A stretch of 64,000 nt of DNA from positions 186,001 to 250,000 of the forward strand of contig JAEWGM010000028.1 in the NCBI GenBank assembly GCA_023388315.1, in the 5' to 3' direction. How positions within the stretch are numbered: the stretch's first letter is position 1; every line of letters starts with the position of its first letter. The notes beneath the pieces were generated by a model. That model was not told the origin of the DNA and searched no databases. It saw nothing but the letters and a program-made list of their open reading frames with translations. Positions 19,352 to 28,496 of the stretch are shown one piece after another. A program made the translations under genes and the position numbers. This stretch comes from Bacteroidota bacterium (GTDB lineage: Bacteria > Bacteroidota > Bacteroidia > Bacteroidales > Dysgonomonadaceae).

Positions 19352-22045
19352 TTATTTTACAGTGAATTTATATTTTCCGGATTTCAAGCTAATTATGTGC
19401 TGTCGATTTTCTTTTTCTTTAACCTCAATCAATGGATTTTTCTCAAGCGAAGCATTGTTTTCCGTAATACTATTCCCATTTAAAAATAACGTTGCCGTAC
19501 TGTTTGCGGGTATTGTAACATTGTATTCGATGGTTTTTCCTTTTCGTTGCCACGAGGAGATTATACTCCCGTAAGGGCCTTCGTGCGAGGCTTGGAAATG
19601 GGATAATCCCGAAACGAAATTGGGTTTGAGGACGATATTTTTAAAACCCGGCTGACTCTCGTCGGGAAAAATTCCGCCCAACGCTTTGTAATACCACGCG
19701 TTTATTTCGCCGAACATAATGTGATTCATGGAAATATCGCTCTCGGCATCCAATGGCCAGTTTTCGTAGAAGGTGGTGGCGCCGTTTACAATCCACCATC
19801 CCCACGATGGGAAGGTTTCCTGTGAAGCCACTTCGTATGCCAGTTCAGCGTATCCGTTTTCGCTTAGCGCGTTGAGGATGGTTTTTGTACCCAATAGCCC
19901 CACATCGATGTGTCTATTGTCTTGTTCCACTCTGTGTGCTAGGTTGGCAGCTACTTTGGTTCTTAGCTCATCGGGTACCAATCCCCAATACAAAGCTACG
20001 CTTAATTCGGTTTGTAAGCCGGTGCCGTAAATTCCGGTTTCACGATTCAAGTATTTTTTATTGATTTCGGCTTTTATTTTCTCGGCGAGTGCTGAATATT
20101 TAGTAAAATCGTCTGTTTTGCCGAATAATTTGGCAGTTTTGGCAAGAATTAGGGCGTCAATATAGTAGTAAGTGCTGGATGTGTATTCTTTTGGAGTCAC
20201 CGATTTTACCGGAACCCAATCGCCAAGCCCCCAGTCGGTTAATCCGGAAGGATATTGTTCAGCAATATAATCCACATATCGCTTAATGTTGTCGTAACAC
20301 AATTTCAGCAGCCTTGCATCCCCATAAAAAAGATAAATATTCCAAGGAATAATGGCAATGGTGCTTGTCCAATCGGGGCCGTTTGCCCACTGATAACCCC
20401 ATCCGCTGGACGGAATGATGGCCGGAAGCACGCCGTTGGGTTGTTGTTCGTCGCGATGGTCGGCAAGCCATTTTTCGTACACGGTAATTCCTTCAAAATT
20501 ATACAAACCCACTTCAATAGCAATGTGCGCGTCGCCCGTCCAACCGTTTTTTTCTCGTTGAGGACAGTCGGTGGGGTATCCGAATAAATTAGCGAGATAC
20601 GAAGCGTTGGCTGCATGCCAAATTTTATTTAACGTGCTGCTCGATGAGTTGATTTTACCAATTGGCGGCACATCGCTGTGCATAAAATATGCCGTGAGGT
20701 TTTCTTTAGATAAGTTCAGCGGCTTGTCCGATGTAACTTCAACGTACTGAAACCCTTTGTAGTTGAAACGGGGCATAAATTCATCTTCTTTTTTCCCGCT
20801 CAAAATGAAAATATCGGTTTGAAAAGGGTCGGAATCATCTGTCGGGCGATAATGCACATCAATGTTCGACATATCCGCTCTGCCCGTGGAGTCCAATCGT
20901 TCCACATGCTTCAAACGGATGGTGGTACCTTCGGGCCCGTTGATTTTCATCCGCGTGACGCCCGACATATTTTGTCCGAAATCATAAAGCCACGCACGTT
21001 CATCTATCTTTTTTATGCTCACCGCTTGATATTCTTTAACATTCCGAATGGGGTGAATCGCTTGAGCCACAATGTTTTGAGAAGGTGCTCCGGTGGTGTA
21101 AATTCCGCGCCATTCTTTCGCGTCGAAATTTGGAGTGTCCCAGCCGGGCTGTTCTTTTCGGGCGTCGTAATGCTCGGCGGTGTAAATGCTGTTGAAGATG
21201 ACCGGGCTTTCCGATGTTTGCCATCTTTCATCCGTGGCGATTATTTCTTTGGTTCCATCGGAATAGGTTATGTGCACGTCCATGCAGAATTTGGGACGTG
21301 CGCGCCACGGCGCTTTATCGAAGTACCACACAGCGGTAGATTGGTGGTTGTACCAGCCGTTTCCGAGCAGTACGCCAATAGCATTGTCGCCCTGCCGCAG
21401 ATTGTTGGTAATGTCATAGGTAACGTATAAGTTACGCCTGTCGAAACGAGTGTAGGTGGGGTCGAGTCGATGGTCGCCAACGCGTTGTCCGTTGATAGAC
21501 AATTCATACAGTCCGGCAACGACAATATAAGCGCGTGCCGATTTTATGGTTTTGTCTGTTTTAAATGCCCTGCGAAAGTAGGCTGCTGGTTTTAGGTTGA
21601 AATCATATGTGTCTGTAATCCATTTTCCTTTCCAATTCATTTGTCCCATCATTCCGGTTTCGAAATACTGCGGTTGCGACCAAGCCGACCACTCTTTGTT
21701 TTCTCCTTGTACACGCACACTCCAGTAGTATCGTGTAAACGGGTTCAGCGCTTCTCCCTCGTAAACGACAGGGATTACAGAGCCCTCCGTCGGCCCGGAT
21801 TGCCATACATCGCCTTTTCCCAGCGCCACTTCCGCCTCAACAGTTCCCACCACCAACTCATACGCTGTTTGCGAGTTTCCCGGTTTTTGCGATTCCATTT
21901 GCCACGTAAAACGAGGATGAGGTTCGTCTAACCCAATGGGGTTCTTCAAATACTCGCACTTTAAGTTTTTGACGCTGATTTGAGAATATGCTGAGAATTG
22001 AATGATAAAAAGTGTAAAGCAAAAAATGAATATTTTTTTGTTCAT
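19352..22045 (-). CDS. Alpha-L-rhamnosidase, GH78 family
   Basis: The 897-residue secreted enzyme has a signal peptide ending near FIIQFSAYSQ. It has the full GH78 set of domains, with the catalytic barrel motif DCPQREKNGWTGDAH near residue 500 and the distal glutamate in NGATTFYENWP. It is a different GH78 branch from its neighbour (WTGD against WLEQ), so the two enzymes may act on different linkages or aglycones. It follows the AraC regulator gene by 19 bp and precedes the second GH78 gene by 7 bp. Confidence 0.94.
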   Translation of the reverse strand: MNKKIFIFCFTLFIIQFSAYSQISVKNLKCEYLKNPIGLDEPHPRFTWQMESQKPGNSQTAYELVVGTVEAEVALGKGDVWQSGPTEGSVIPVVYEGEALNPFTRYYWSVRVQGENKEWSAWSQPQYFETGMMGQMNWKGKWITDTYDFNLKPAAYFRRAFKTDKTIKSARAYIVVAGLYELSINGQRVGDHRLDPTYTRFDRRNLYVTYDITNNLRQGDNAIGVLLGNGWYNHQSTAVWYFDKAPWRARPKFCMDVHITYSDGTKEIIATDERWQTSESPVIFNSIYTAEHYDARKEQPGWDTPNFDAKEWRGIYTTGAPSQNIVAQAIHPIRNVKEYQAVSIKKIDERAWLYDFGQNMSGVTRMKINGPEGTTIRLKHVERLDSTGRADMSNIDVHYRPTDDSDPFQTDIFILSGKKEDEFMPRFNYKGFQYVEVTSDKPLNLSKENLTAYFMHSDVPPIGKINSSSSTLNKIWHAANASYLANLFGYPTDCPQREKNGWTGDAHIAIEVGLYNFEGITVYEKWLADHRDEQQPNGVLPAIIPSSGWGYQWANGPDWTSTIAIIPWNIYLFYGDARLLKLCYDNIKRYVDYIAEQYPSGLTDWGLGDWVPVKSVTPKEYTSSTYYYIDALILAKTAKLFGKTDDFTKYSALAEKIKAEINKKYLNRETGIYGTGLQTELSVALYWGLVPDELRTKVAANLAHRVEQDNRHIDVGLLGTKTILNALSENGYAELAYEVASQETFPSWGWWIVNGATTFYENWPLDAESDISMNHIMFGEINAWYYKALGGIFPDESQPGFKNIVLKPNFVSGLSHFQASHEGPYGSIISSWQRKGKTIEYNVTIPANSTATLFLNGNSITENNASLEKNPLIEVKEKENRQHIISLKSGKYKFTVK

Positions 22046-22064
22046 AATCTTAAATTTGTGAGAC

Positions 22065-22952
22065 TTATCTGAGTTCTCTATATTTCAACGGTGTGGTTCC
22101 AACTCTTTTTTTGAAAAACGACAAAAAATATTCGTACGAACTGAAATTTAATTCGTAGGCTATTTCTTTAATGGATAAATTTGATTCTCGTAAAAGTTTT
22201 TTCGCTTTTTGTAATTTTATTTCTTGAAAATATTGCGCAGGAGCGAATCCCGTATATTCTTTGAAAACTTTTCTAAACCATGAATAACTTGTTCCCAAAT
22301 TTGATGCAATCCCTTTTATATCAATGTCCTTGTTTGCGTTTTCGTGCATGATAATCTTTGCCCTTTCAATGATTTGAGAGGATTCGCGAGAATCTAAATT
22401 TTTATTTTCTGCGAAAAAGAGCATCATTCCCAAAATATGCAGCACAATGCCGGCTAAATATTGCTGTGATGATTTTTTATCTTCTTTCGCCACTTTTATG
22501 GCTCTTGAAAACAAATTAACCAGTTCTTCATTTGAACCGACATGGAGAATTTGATGTTGATAAGAAATAAAATTGTTTTTCATTAACGCGTCAACAAAAC
22601 TTCCTTCAAAACCTATGTAGTATTCATTCCATCCGGTTTCTTTCAATGGGCGATACGTATGCCATTGTCCGGGAAAAAGAATCAATACCTGTCCTTTGCC
22701 AATAGTGGTGTTTTTAGTGCTGTCGGAAGCAAAAATACCTTTCCCTTTACTGATATAAACGAGTTGATATTCAGAAAGAATACGTCCTTTCTCGGGATTA
22801 AAATAATAACTTTTTGGATGGTCTGTGGATGGATATAACGTGTGAGGCGCAATAGGTTGAAAACCAACCGTGTTTACCGTGAGGCCAAAAGCTTTGTCTT
22901 TTTCATTGACTAAAAGATATTTAAAGTCGATGGGGAAATCGTTGTACCTCAT
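22065..22952 (-). CDS. AraC-family transcriptional regulator of the rhamnosidase operon
   Basis: The 295-residue protein has an N-terminal cupin-like sensing half (GKGIFASDSTKN, LILFPGQWHTYRPL) and a C-terminal double helix-turn-helix (about residues 195-295: IASNLGTSYSWFRKVFKEYTG and IKEIAYELNFSSYEYFLSFF). Proteins of this kind, such as RhaR and RhaS of E. coli, bind sugar and activate nearby genes. Its position between rhaT (ancestrally adjacent) and the GH78 genes makes L-rhamnose or a rhamnoside the likely effector, by inference. It leads the GH78 operon and has a -7 element just upstream. Confidence 0.9.
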   Translation of the reverse strand: MRYNDFPIDFKYLLVNEKDKAFGLTVNTVGFQPIAPHTLYPSTDHPKSYYFNPEKGRILSEYQLVYISKGKGIFASDSTKNTTIGKGQVLILFPGQWHTYRPLKETGWNEYYIGFEGSFVDALMKNNFISYQHQILHVGSNEELVNLFSRAIKVAKEDKKSSQQYLAGIVLHILGMMLFFAENKNLDSRESSQIIERAKIIMHENANKDIDIKGIASNLGTSYSWFRKVFKEYTGFAPAQYFQEIKLQKAKKLLRESNLSIKEIAYELNFSSYEYFLSFFKKRVGTTPLKYRELR

Positions 22953-22978
22953 GTTTTTTGTTTTAGGTGGTTATCCCA

Positions 22979-22986
22979 CAAATATA
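22979..22986 (-). promoter_or_regulatory. Bacteroidetes -7 element for the AraC regulator gene
   Basis: The minus strand reads TATATTTG, an exact TAnnTTTG match 26 bp ahead of the ATG at 22952. It would drive araC and the two GH78 genes behind it. Confidence 0.5.
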
Positions 22987-23002
22987 CATCAGTTTTTTAA
23001 AG

Positions 23003-23047
23003 AAACAATGCGGTTTAATCCGCCTTTGGTTGAGCACCGCATTGTTT
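23003..23047 (-). terminator. Hairpin after the displaced rhaT 3' end
   Basis: AAACAATGCGGT (23003-23014) pairs perfectly with ACCGCATTGTTT (23036-23047), a 12-bp stem with a 21-base loop, followed on the minus strand by TTTCTTT-like sequence. It lies just past the rhaT remnant, so it was probably the original rhaT terminator. Confidence 0.6.
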
Positions 23048-23050
23048 CTA

Positions 23051-23181
23051 ACTAAAAACAAAGAGAGAGTATCAAAAATCATCAAAATAAATTTGGCACC
23101 ATGAGAGAGAAAATTAATACTGCCATACCCAACGCCAAAAAGAGAATGGCTTTCTTGCCTGCTCCTTTCCATTCTTTTAAA
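23051..23181 (-). pseudogene. Displaced 3' end of rhaT (131 bp)
   Basis: This segment matches 33138-33268, the 3' end of the intact rhaT, at 124 of 131 positions without gaps. It encodes the last 31 residues of RhaT in frame plus the stop, with only two changes (Ile to Val and Ile to Met); four differences are synonymous and one lies after the stop codon. No start codon precedes it. Similarity ends sharply at both sides, and the next gene starts within 10 bp. It marks the far edge of a 10-kb insertion. Confidence 0.9.
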
Positions 23182-23187
23182 GATAAA

Positions 23188-24141
23188 TTAATATTTTATT
23201 AATTGTGGACATTCAAATATAATTCCACAATCGAATGTACCTGGAACCTCCCATCCAATATTCATACTTGTAATACCTAATTCGTTAAGATCTGTTCCTT
23301 GCATATAGCCTCTTTTTTGAGCAACAGAAAAAGCCTTCTTAATGAGCGGAAAAATGTCTTTGTCAATTGTTATCCAATCATAGTCGTGCATAGTACCTTC
23401 ATATAACTCTTTGCTCGCTACAGAAAAAATGAATTTTTTAGAAGCATCATCTTTGCCTATGTCTCTTGCCGCGTATTGCTCTATTTTTGGATGTCTGTAA
23501 TCATAAAGAGGGAGTCCAAACCAAAAAAAATCACCAAAATGCGGAGAGTTTTCGTTCCGGTTTTGAATGGTGAAAAATTGTGTTATTTGAGCAGTATGTA
23601 AACCTGGATCAAAACTGGTTCCCATCCTATTTATACAAAACTTCATCTTGGCTTTTATTTTATACTGCAATTGACTTGCATTTTTTAACCACACAAAATC
23701 GGAATATTTTTGCTCTAAAAGTAAATGCACCCAGTCTTCGTGTAAATTTCGAGCCTCATCATATTCTTTTGATGAAAAAACGTCTAATCCGATAAGGGTT
23801 GAGGCGTTTTCTTTTCGATGAAAATAAACTCTTTTAGCATTATTTTCAAAGATTACCGTATCGTTGTGAATTTGAGGATTGGTGTTACTAAGAAGGTGTC
23901 GGCTGCCCCATTGGGGTAGATACCAATTAGGCGTTTCTTTGTTTTTTGTAAATGGATGTATACGGGCATAAGGTTCGGGGCTTGCCGAAGATGCACCTTG
24001 TATGAAAATACCGTTTTCAAACGAACAATCCATTATAACCTCCTCCCCTTTTTTCTTATGAGGGCGCTCCTGACACAAGATAACTCTACCTGTTAAAAGG
24101 GAGAAAGCAAGCAATAAAATAATTTTGTAGCGATATGTCAT
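23188..24141 (-). CDS. Secreted protein of unknown function in the SusCD locus
   Basis: The 317-residue protein has a signal peptide (LLLAFSLLTGRVILC, possibly a lipoprotein Cys). I do not recognise a named family with confidence. The body is rich in aromatic and charged residues with alternating beta-strand patterns (for example YKIKAKMKFCINRMG, DYDWITIDKDIFPLI, SMNIGWEVPGTFDCG), which suggests a jelly-roll fold as in many carbohydrate-binding or lyase proteins. It is the last gene of the locus and the only candidate enzyme in it, since no known glycosidase is encoded between rhaT and the rhaT remnant. Its stop codon is 6 bp from the remnant. Confidence 0.6.
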   Translation of the reverse strand: MTYRYKIILLLAFSLLTGRVILCQERPHKKKGEEVIMDCSFENGIFIQGASSASPEPYARIHPFTKNKETPNWYLPQWGSRHLLSNTNPQIHNDTVIFENNAKRVYFHRKENASTLIGLDVFSSKEYDEARNLHEDWVHLLLEQKYSDFVWLKNASQLQYKIKAKMKFCINRMGTSFDPGLHTAQITQFFTIQNRNENSPHFGDFFWFGLPLYDYRHPKIEQYAARDIGKDDASKKFIFSVASKELYEGTMHDYDWITIDKDIFPLIKKAFSVAQKRGYMQGTDLNELGITSMNIGWEVPGTFDCGIIFECPQLIKY

Positions 24142-24245
24142 TTATTTTGTTTTTTAAAATTGTGGTTAAAAACAAAGAGCTTTTGCCAGCCTGCTTTAAA
24201 TCAGTGTTTTGCGATGTGGTGTTGTTGGATTGTTTTGAGTAAAAG

Positions 24246-24309
24246 ATGTTTCTCCGCTAAATAGCAGAGAAACATTCAAGCAGAGATTGTTTGTATCTTG
24301 AAACAATCT
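24246..24309 (-). terminator. Two tandem hairpins between the CBM6 lipoprotein gene and the secreted protein gene
   Basis: ATGTTTCTC/GAGAAACAT (24246-24254 with 24267-24275, further paired inside by GCT/AGC) and AGATTGTTT/AAACAATCT (24284-24292 with 24301-24309) are perfect 9-bp stems. They could terminate or attenuate the operon, or protect the upstream mRNA. Confidence 0.5.
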
Positions 24310-24322
24310 TTATCCTTTTACC

Positions 24323-25396
24323 TTACTTTTTTGTGAATCTGAGCGACCTGAAGTTGTGGCCACCTTCAAAATAATATTTAATTTTATGCCTTCCCTCTGT
24401 TAAATTAACGGTTAATTTATCCTCGGGAGTAGAAAGCCACTGATAGCTTCCCCAGCCGCCGGTATTGGGTACTTCGATAGTGCCGGAAACATTAACTCCG
24501 TTAACTTCTATATGGAAACTCCCCGAACCCGGAACGGCTACTTGTGCTTCAATTAAATAATCGCCTGCATCTACCACTTCAACCGTATATAATAACCATT
24601 CTCCGGGATTGGTATAGCCAATGTTTGCTCCATTTCCTTCAATTTCAACCGCAAAGCTGTTGGGGTCACCATTGTTTGCACGATAATTGTTGCCCGTATG
24701 ACTGTGAGCATCAGAATCATGAAAAGCATAGCCTTGACCTCCTAGGTCAAAATGTGCTGCCATAAGCTCATAAGTAGACTCTGCAGAAAGAATATGAGGC
24801 CCTTTGAAGGGGCGAGTATAGGCTACATCAACAAGAACTTTCTTTTCTATATTGCCTATTCTATAAACAATATTAGTAATTCCTTCACTAACCACAGTGA
24901 GTTCTCCAATTTCATTTACAGTGACAATCTCCGGGTTTTCTGAATGCCAAGAATAAGATGGAAGATCATTTGCGTTATCCGGCACGTTTGTTACCAAAAT
25001 GGCTTTTCTAGCTCCTGGCAAAAGTTCAAGAGACGTTTCGCTCAATACAACATCTGTAAGCGGAATTCTAGTTACAGCTGTAACAGGAATGATTCTAGAT
25101 ACATCTCCACTGCTAACTATGATGTTGGTATTGCCTTCACTTATAATAGTAACTAAGCCATTCGCGTTAACTGTGGCAATGGTTGCGTCTTCACTTGTCC
25201 AGTTATATTGATACGTTCCATCAGTAGGGCTTGCTTCAAGTTGAACTTCCTCTCCCACAAAAGCCGTGATGGAGAGCTTGTTTACATATATGTCTTTTTC
25301 AACTTCAGTTCGTATGTACTCGTCGCAACCTATTATCAAAAATGTAAATAATGATAACAGAAAACCATATTTTATATATTTATTTTTCATTTTCAT
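24323..25396 (-). CDS. Surface lipoprotein: two bacterial Ig-like (BIG2) domains and a CBM6-like domain
   Basis: The 357-residue protein has a lipoprotein signal ending FLIIGC. Residues about 35-110 and 112-195 are two BIG2 repeats (ATVNANGLVTIISEGNTNI and IVTVNEIGELTVVSEGITNI show the repeated core). The C-terminal 140 residues resemble family 6 carbohydrate-binding modules (NPGEWLLYTVEVVDAGDYLI, then GGHNFRSLRFTKK). It is probably a surface glycan-binding protein that passes substrate to the neighbouring SusC/SusD pair. It lies 42 bp after the DUF1735 gene. Confidence 0.85.
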   Translation of the reverse strand: MKMKNKYIKYGFLLSLFTFLIIGCDEYIRTEVEKDIYVNKLSITAFVGEEVQLEASPTDGTYQYNWTSEDATIATVNANGLVTIISEGNTNIIVSSGDVSRIIPVTAVTRIPLTDVVLSETSLELLPGARKAILVTNVPDNANDLPSYSWHSENPEIVTVNEIGELTVVSEGITNIVYRIGNIEKKVLVDVAYTRPFKGPHILSAESTYELMAAHFDLGGQGYAFHDSDAHSHTGNNYRANNGDPNSFAVEIEGNGANIGYTNPGEWLLYTVEVVDAGDYLIEAQVAVPGSGSFHIEVNGVNVSGTIEVPNTGGWGSYQWLSTPEDKLTVNLTEGRHKIKYYFEGGHNFRSLRFTKK

Positions 25397-25438
25397 CTAA
25401 GTTAAAATTTTCCATGAAATTATTTTTGAATATAGGAT

Positions 25439-26416
25439 TTACTCATCCTCTGTCTCCTCGGCTTCGTTATATTCAAGTCTAAGTTCCTCTTTTATTTCTA
25501 AAATATTATTTCCGGACTTATAATCATATCTGAGAAGAAATGTTTTATACGTTTTAAATCCATCGTTTTCTAATTTAAAAATATTTGGATATTCTTCATC
25601 TCCGTCAATCTGAGTTACCTCTACGTCTTTATATGGAGAAATTTCGACTTTGTTATCATCATTTATCTTAAGAATTAAAGCGAATTTGTTGAAAACATTG
25701 ATGTCTGATTCGTATATTTCGTTCCCGGCTAAAATGCGCACTTGATTTTTTGTTAATGGCTGCATAACTTTTCTTCCGGGCATTTGAATTTCAGTAGTGG
25801 AGCCTGCTTGCCTCTGCCTCAAACTCATATTATACGAGGTTGTTCCATCGCCTATCGCCCACCAATTCTTCGTGCGTACCCTGTATAATACGTAACTCTT
25901 ATTAGGATTTACTTCATAAGCGGAAGCATTCTCTATTCTTAGTGAGATTAAATAAGCAGTGTCAGGAGAAAGGCCGTCAGGCCTGATTCGTATGGGTAAT
26001 CTACCTCCAATTTCGCCAGGCTGAACTGTGAACTGATAGCTGTCGATATCATACTTTTCTTTGGGCAGTGGACGAGCATATTTAGTTTTGTCTAAGTCAT
26101 AATTCATTTTATTAAAAGCATCAATAAATGAAGGATCTTCCACTAAGTTTACTACAATAGGCTTTGTTGTTGGGTTTGTCCCTCCCACAGACGCAGCTAC
26201 ATATCCTATGGATTCTTTGCCTAAAGAATGAAATTTTCTAGCAACATTATCACTTTCGCTGATAAGCGCTAGTACGTTCTTGTATTGTTCTTTTTCAAAC
26301 ACCTCATCTCTATTGCAGGATGATAATGTTATGAAAGTAACCATACAAAGTGTGACTATAAATCTATGTAAATATTTAGACAAAGACTGTATTTTATTTA
26401 TCTTTTTCATATACAT
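25439..26416 (-). CDS. DUF1735-containing surface lipoprotein
   Basis: The 325-residue protein has a lipoprotein signal (MVTFITLSSC). Residues about 50-170 fit DUF1735 (an Ig-like domain found in Bacteroidetes SusCD loci), with GGRLPIRIRPDGLSPDTAY as the core. The rest resembles the DUF4361-type jelly-roll tail that often follows it. A glycan-binding role is inferred. The gene lies 30 bp after susD and is part of the operon. Confidence 0.78.
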   Translation of the reverse strand: MYMKKINKIQSLSKYLHRFIVTLCMVTFITLSSCNRDEVFEKEQYKNVLALISESDNVARKFHSLGKESIGYVAASVGGTNPTTKPIVVNLVEDPSFIDAFNKMNYDLDKTKYARPLPKEKYDIDSYQFTVQPGEIGGRLPIRIRPDGLSPDTAYLISLRIENASAYEVNPNKSYVLYRVRTKNWWAIGDGTTSYNMSLRQRQAGSTTEIQMPGRKVMQPLTKNQVRILAGNEIYESDINVFNKFALILKINDDNKVEISPYKDVEVTQIDGDEEYPNIFKLENDGFKTYKTFLLRYDYKSGNNILEIKEELRLEYNEAEETEDE

Positions 26417-26446
26417 TGTATAAAGTGGTTTGTAATGATTATTTCT

Positions 26447-28483
26447 TTATTTTTCCCATCCCGGATTTTGATCTACCGATGGTAATATTCTTACCTCGTT
26501 AAGAGGAATCGGCAATAAAATTAGTCTTCTATTAACAATTCTAGCTCCAATTCTAGCAGTATTGGGTATCACTTTTGTGTAAAAAACTTCTTTTGGACCT
26601 TCGATGTTCATTCCTCTTATTGGTTCACTTTCGGTTTTTTCATAAATACCCCACCTTCTTACATCGTAATAGCGTCTGTTTTCAAAAAGAAATTCGACCA
26701 TTCGTTCGTTCTCAATCATTTGTTGAACAGATGTTGCATCTTCCGAACCACTTAAACCCGGTAGGCCTGCGCGATATCTTACAAGATTAAATGCACTCTT
26801 AATCTCTTCCATGTCTCTAGAAACGGAAAATTCTTTTTCACCTAATTTTACTGTATGGCTTCCTGTCAAATTATTGAGAGCTTCGGCATATGAAAGAAGT
26901 ATCTCTGCATATCGAATGATAGGAAAGCCCTTTTCCATTCTTCTTGCATTTGTGCCTCCCCAAGCATCGTTGGGATGAATGAATTTTTTTATTACATAAC
27001 CGGTTATGGGACAATCCTGAGGAGCGCTCACACCTCCTTTGCCGTTAGGAGAGTCATAATAGTAAGTAATAGTTTGATTGTAATAGCCCGAAGAAGTGGA
27101 TGAAGACATAGGCCAAAAAGCTTCGCTGAATCCCACACTAGCATAAAATCGCATTTCACGGTTGGCATACATATTGCTTACACCCGCATTAAGCCTATAT
27201 CCTGAAAAGCTTTTAGCAGAACTAGTGAATTCTGTTTCTCGATAAGGATATTCTGCACTTGAGTTATTTATGGTGCGTCCATCTACCATTGAATACGTAT
27301 CAATCACTTTTTGCGTTATACTCATGCCGTTCCATCCGTCTAGTTTTTGAGGAAAAGACATTCGTGTGTTCGAGACTACGCTCGCACTTCTTCTTCCCCA
27401 CACATATTCAGGATTTGTTGGAATAACAGATTCACCGGTAAACATGTCTGAATATGATTTAAAATGGTCAATACCGGCAGCTCCTTCAGGCCATTCTTTG
27501 TAATAATTAGGATCGGATGTAACTCCCGTGGGGAGTTCTGGAGTATCTGAATCTGCCTGTATGGTGTGTAGTCTGAATAACGATCCGCCCGGGCCTTGAA
27601 GTTCCATTACTCTTTTTGCTGCGGCCGCGGCAATAGCCCAACGTTTTTCGTCATAAGTTTGAGAAACGTAGTGAACGCCATCTGTGCTTCTTTTCCAGTT
27701 GCCAAAAGCTTGTCGCGCTGCTAAACCTCCATTATATAAAGGGCTCGCATGATTTAATCTTATGCGTGCAATTAAACCGTAAGCTGCTCCTTTAGTTGGC
27801 CTTCCAAATTCCATTAGAGGGAGTGTAGTGGGCAAAAATACTGCACACTCTTCTAATTCGTTGCAAATGTATTCCACAGCCTCATCATATGTGCTTCTTG
27901 GGCGATCATAATATTCCATGCCTTCATTAGAAGCCATAATTTCATCTCCTAATAAAATTGGAGGCCCATAATCTATCAAAATGTTATAATAGGCATAGGC
28001 TCTTATGAATCTGGTAATACCCAGAATTTCAGACCTTTGAATGGAGGCCATGTCGGAGGCTTCGTCAATACGCATTATAATCGTGTTGCATTTCCTAATA
28101 ATTTGATAAAGATTGCCCCACGTATTTAAATGATGCATAGAGCTGGCGGTAATCTCTCCTAAAATATACCGAATTCCGTTATATCCGTGGATAGTAAAGA
28201 AACTGGTAAAAGCTTCATCTGTCGCTAAGGGGCCTGGCGTGTGATTATTCTGTAATATATTTCCTTCATCAGGAAATCTTGCCGCTGCTCCCCACATATA
28301 CGCTTCAATAAAACGTGTTTCAGCGAAGATGGAGTCCAATTTCATTTCATCACTAAAATAATTATCAACACTTAAATAGTCTTTACAAGAAAACATTAAG
28401 GTAAATGATAATATGAAAAAGAGTATTAACACACTTTTTAGTGATTTTATTTTTTCTCTTATGTTGAAGTTTAAAATATTCAT
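26447..28483 (-). CDS. SusD/RagB family nutrient-uptake outer-membrane lipoprotein
   Basis: The 678-residue protein begins at the ATG at 28483 (MNILNFNIREK), giving a lipoprotein signal LSFTLMFSC; a longer reading would add 32 residues that overlap the susC stop. The TPR-rich SusD fold is recognised by an N-terminal NTIIMRIDEAS-type helix and by the C-terminus LILLPIPLNEVRILPSVDQN. It caps the SusC pore and binds glycan at the cell surface. It starts 13 bp after susC, the standard arrangement. Confidence 0.93.
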   Translation of the reverse strand: MNILNFNIREKIKSLKSVLILFFILSFTLMFSCKDYLSVDNYFSDEMKLDSIFAETRFIEAYMWGAAARFPDEGNILQNNHTPGPLATDEAFTSFFTIHGYNGIRYILGEITASSMHHLNTWGNLYQIIRKCNTIIMRIDEASDMASIQRSEILGITRFIRAYAYYNILIDYGPPILLGDEIMASNEGMEYYDRPRSTYDEAVEYICNELEECAVFLPTTLPLMEFGRPTKGAAYGLIARIRLNHASPLYNGGLAARQAFGNWKRSTDGVHYVSQTYDEKRWAIAAAAAKRVMELQGPGGSLFRLHTIQADSDTPELPTGVTSDPNYYKEWPEGAAGIDHFKSYSDMFTGESVIPTNPEYVWGRRSASVVSNTRMSFPQKLDGWNGMSITQKVIDTYSMVDGRTINNSSAEYPYRETEFTSSAKSFSGYRLNAGVSNMYANREMRFYASVGFSEAFWPMSSSTSSGYYNQTITYYYDSPNGKGGVSAPQDCPITGYVIKKFIHPNDAWGGTNARRMEKGFPIIRYAEILLSYAEALNNLTGSHTVKLGEKEFSVSRDMEEIKSAFNLVRYRAGLPGLSGSEDATSVQQMIENERMVEFLFENRRYYDVRRWGIYEKTESEPIRGMNIEGPKEVFYTKVIPNTARIGARIVNRRLILLPIPLNEVRILPSVDQNPGWEK

Positions 28484-28496
28484 GTTACAATCTTTA

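Noticed and set aside
20819..21430. 203-codon open frame on the plus strand
   Set aside because: It is antisense to an intact GH78 gene and has no recognisable features.
22963..23172. 69-codon open frame overlapping the rhaT remnant
   Set aside because: It reads the remnant in the wrong frame; the rhaT frame itself is preserved. A matching frame at the intact rhaT 3' end (33113-33322) is likewise a shadow.
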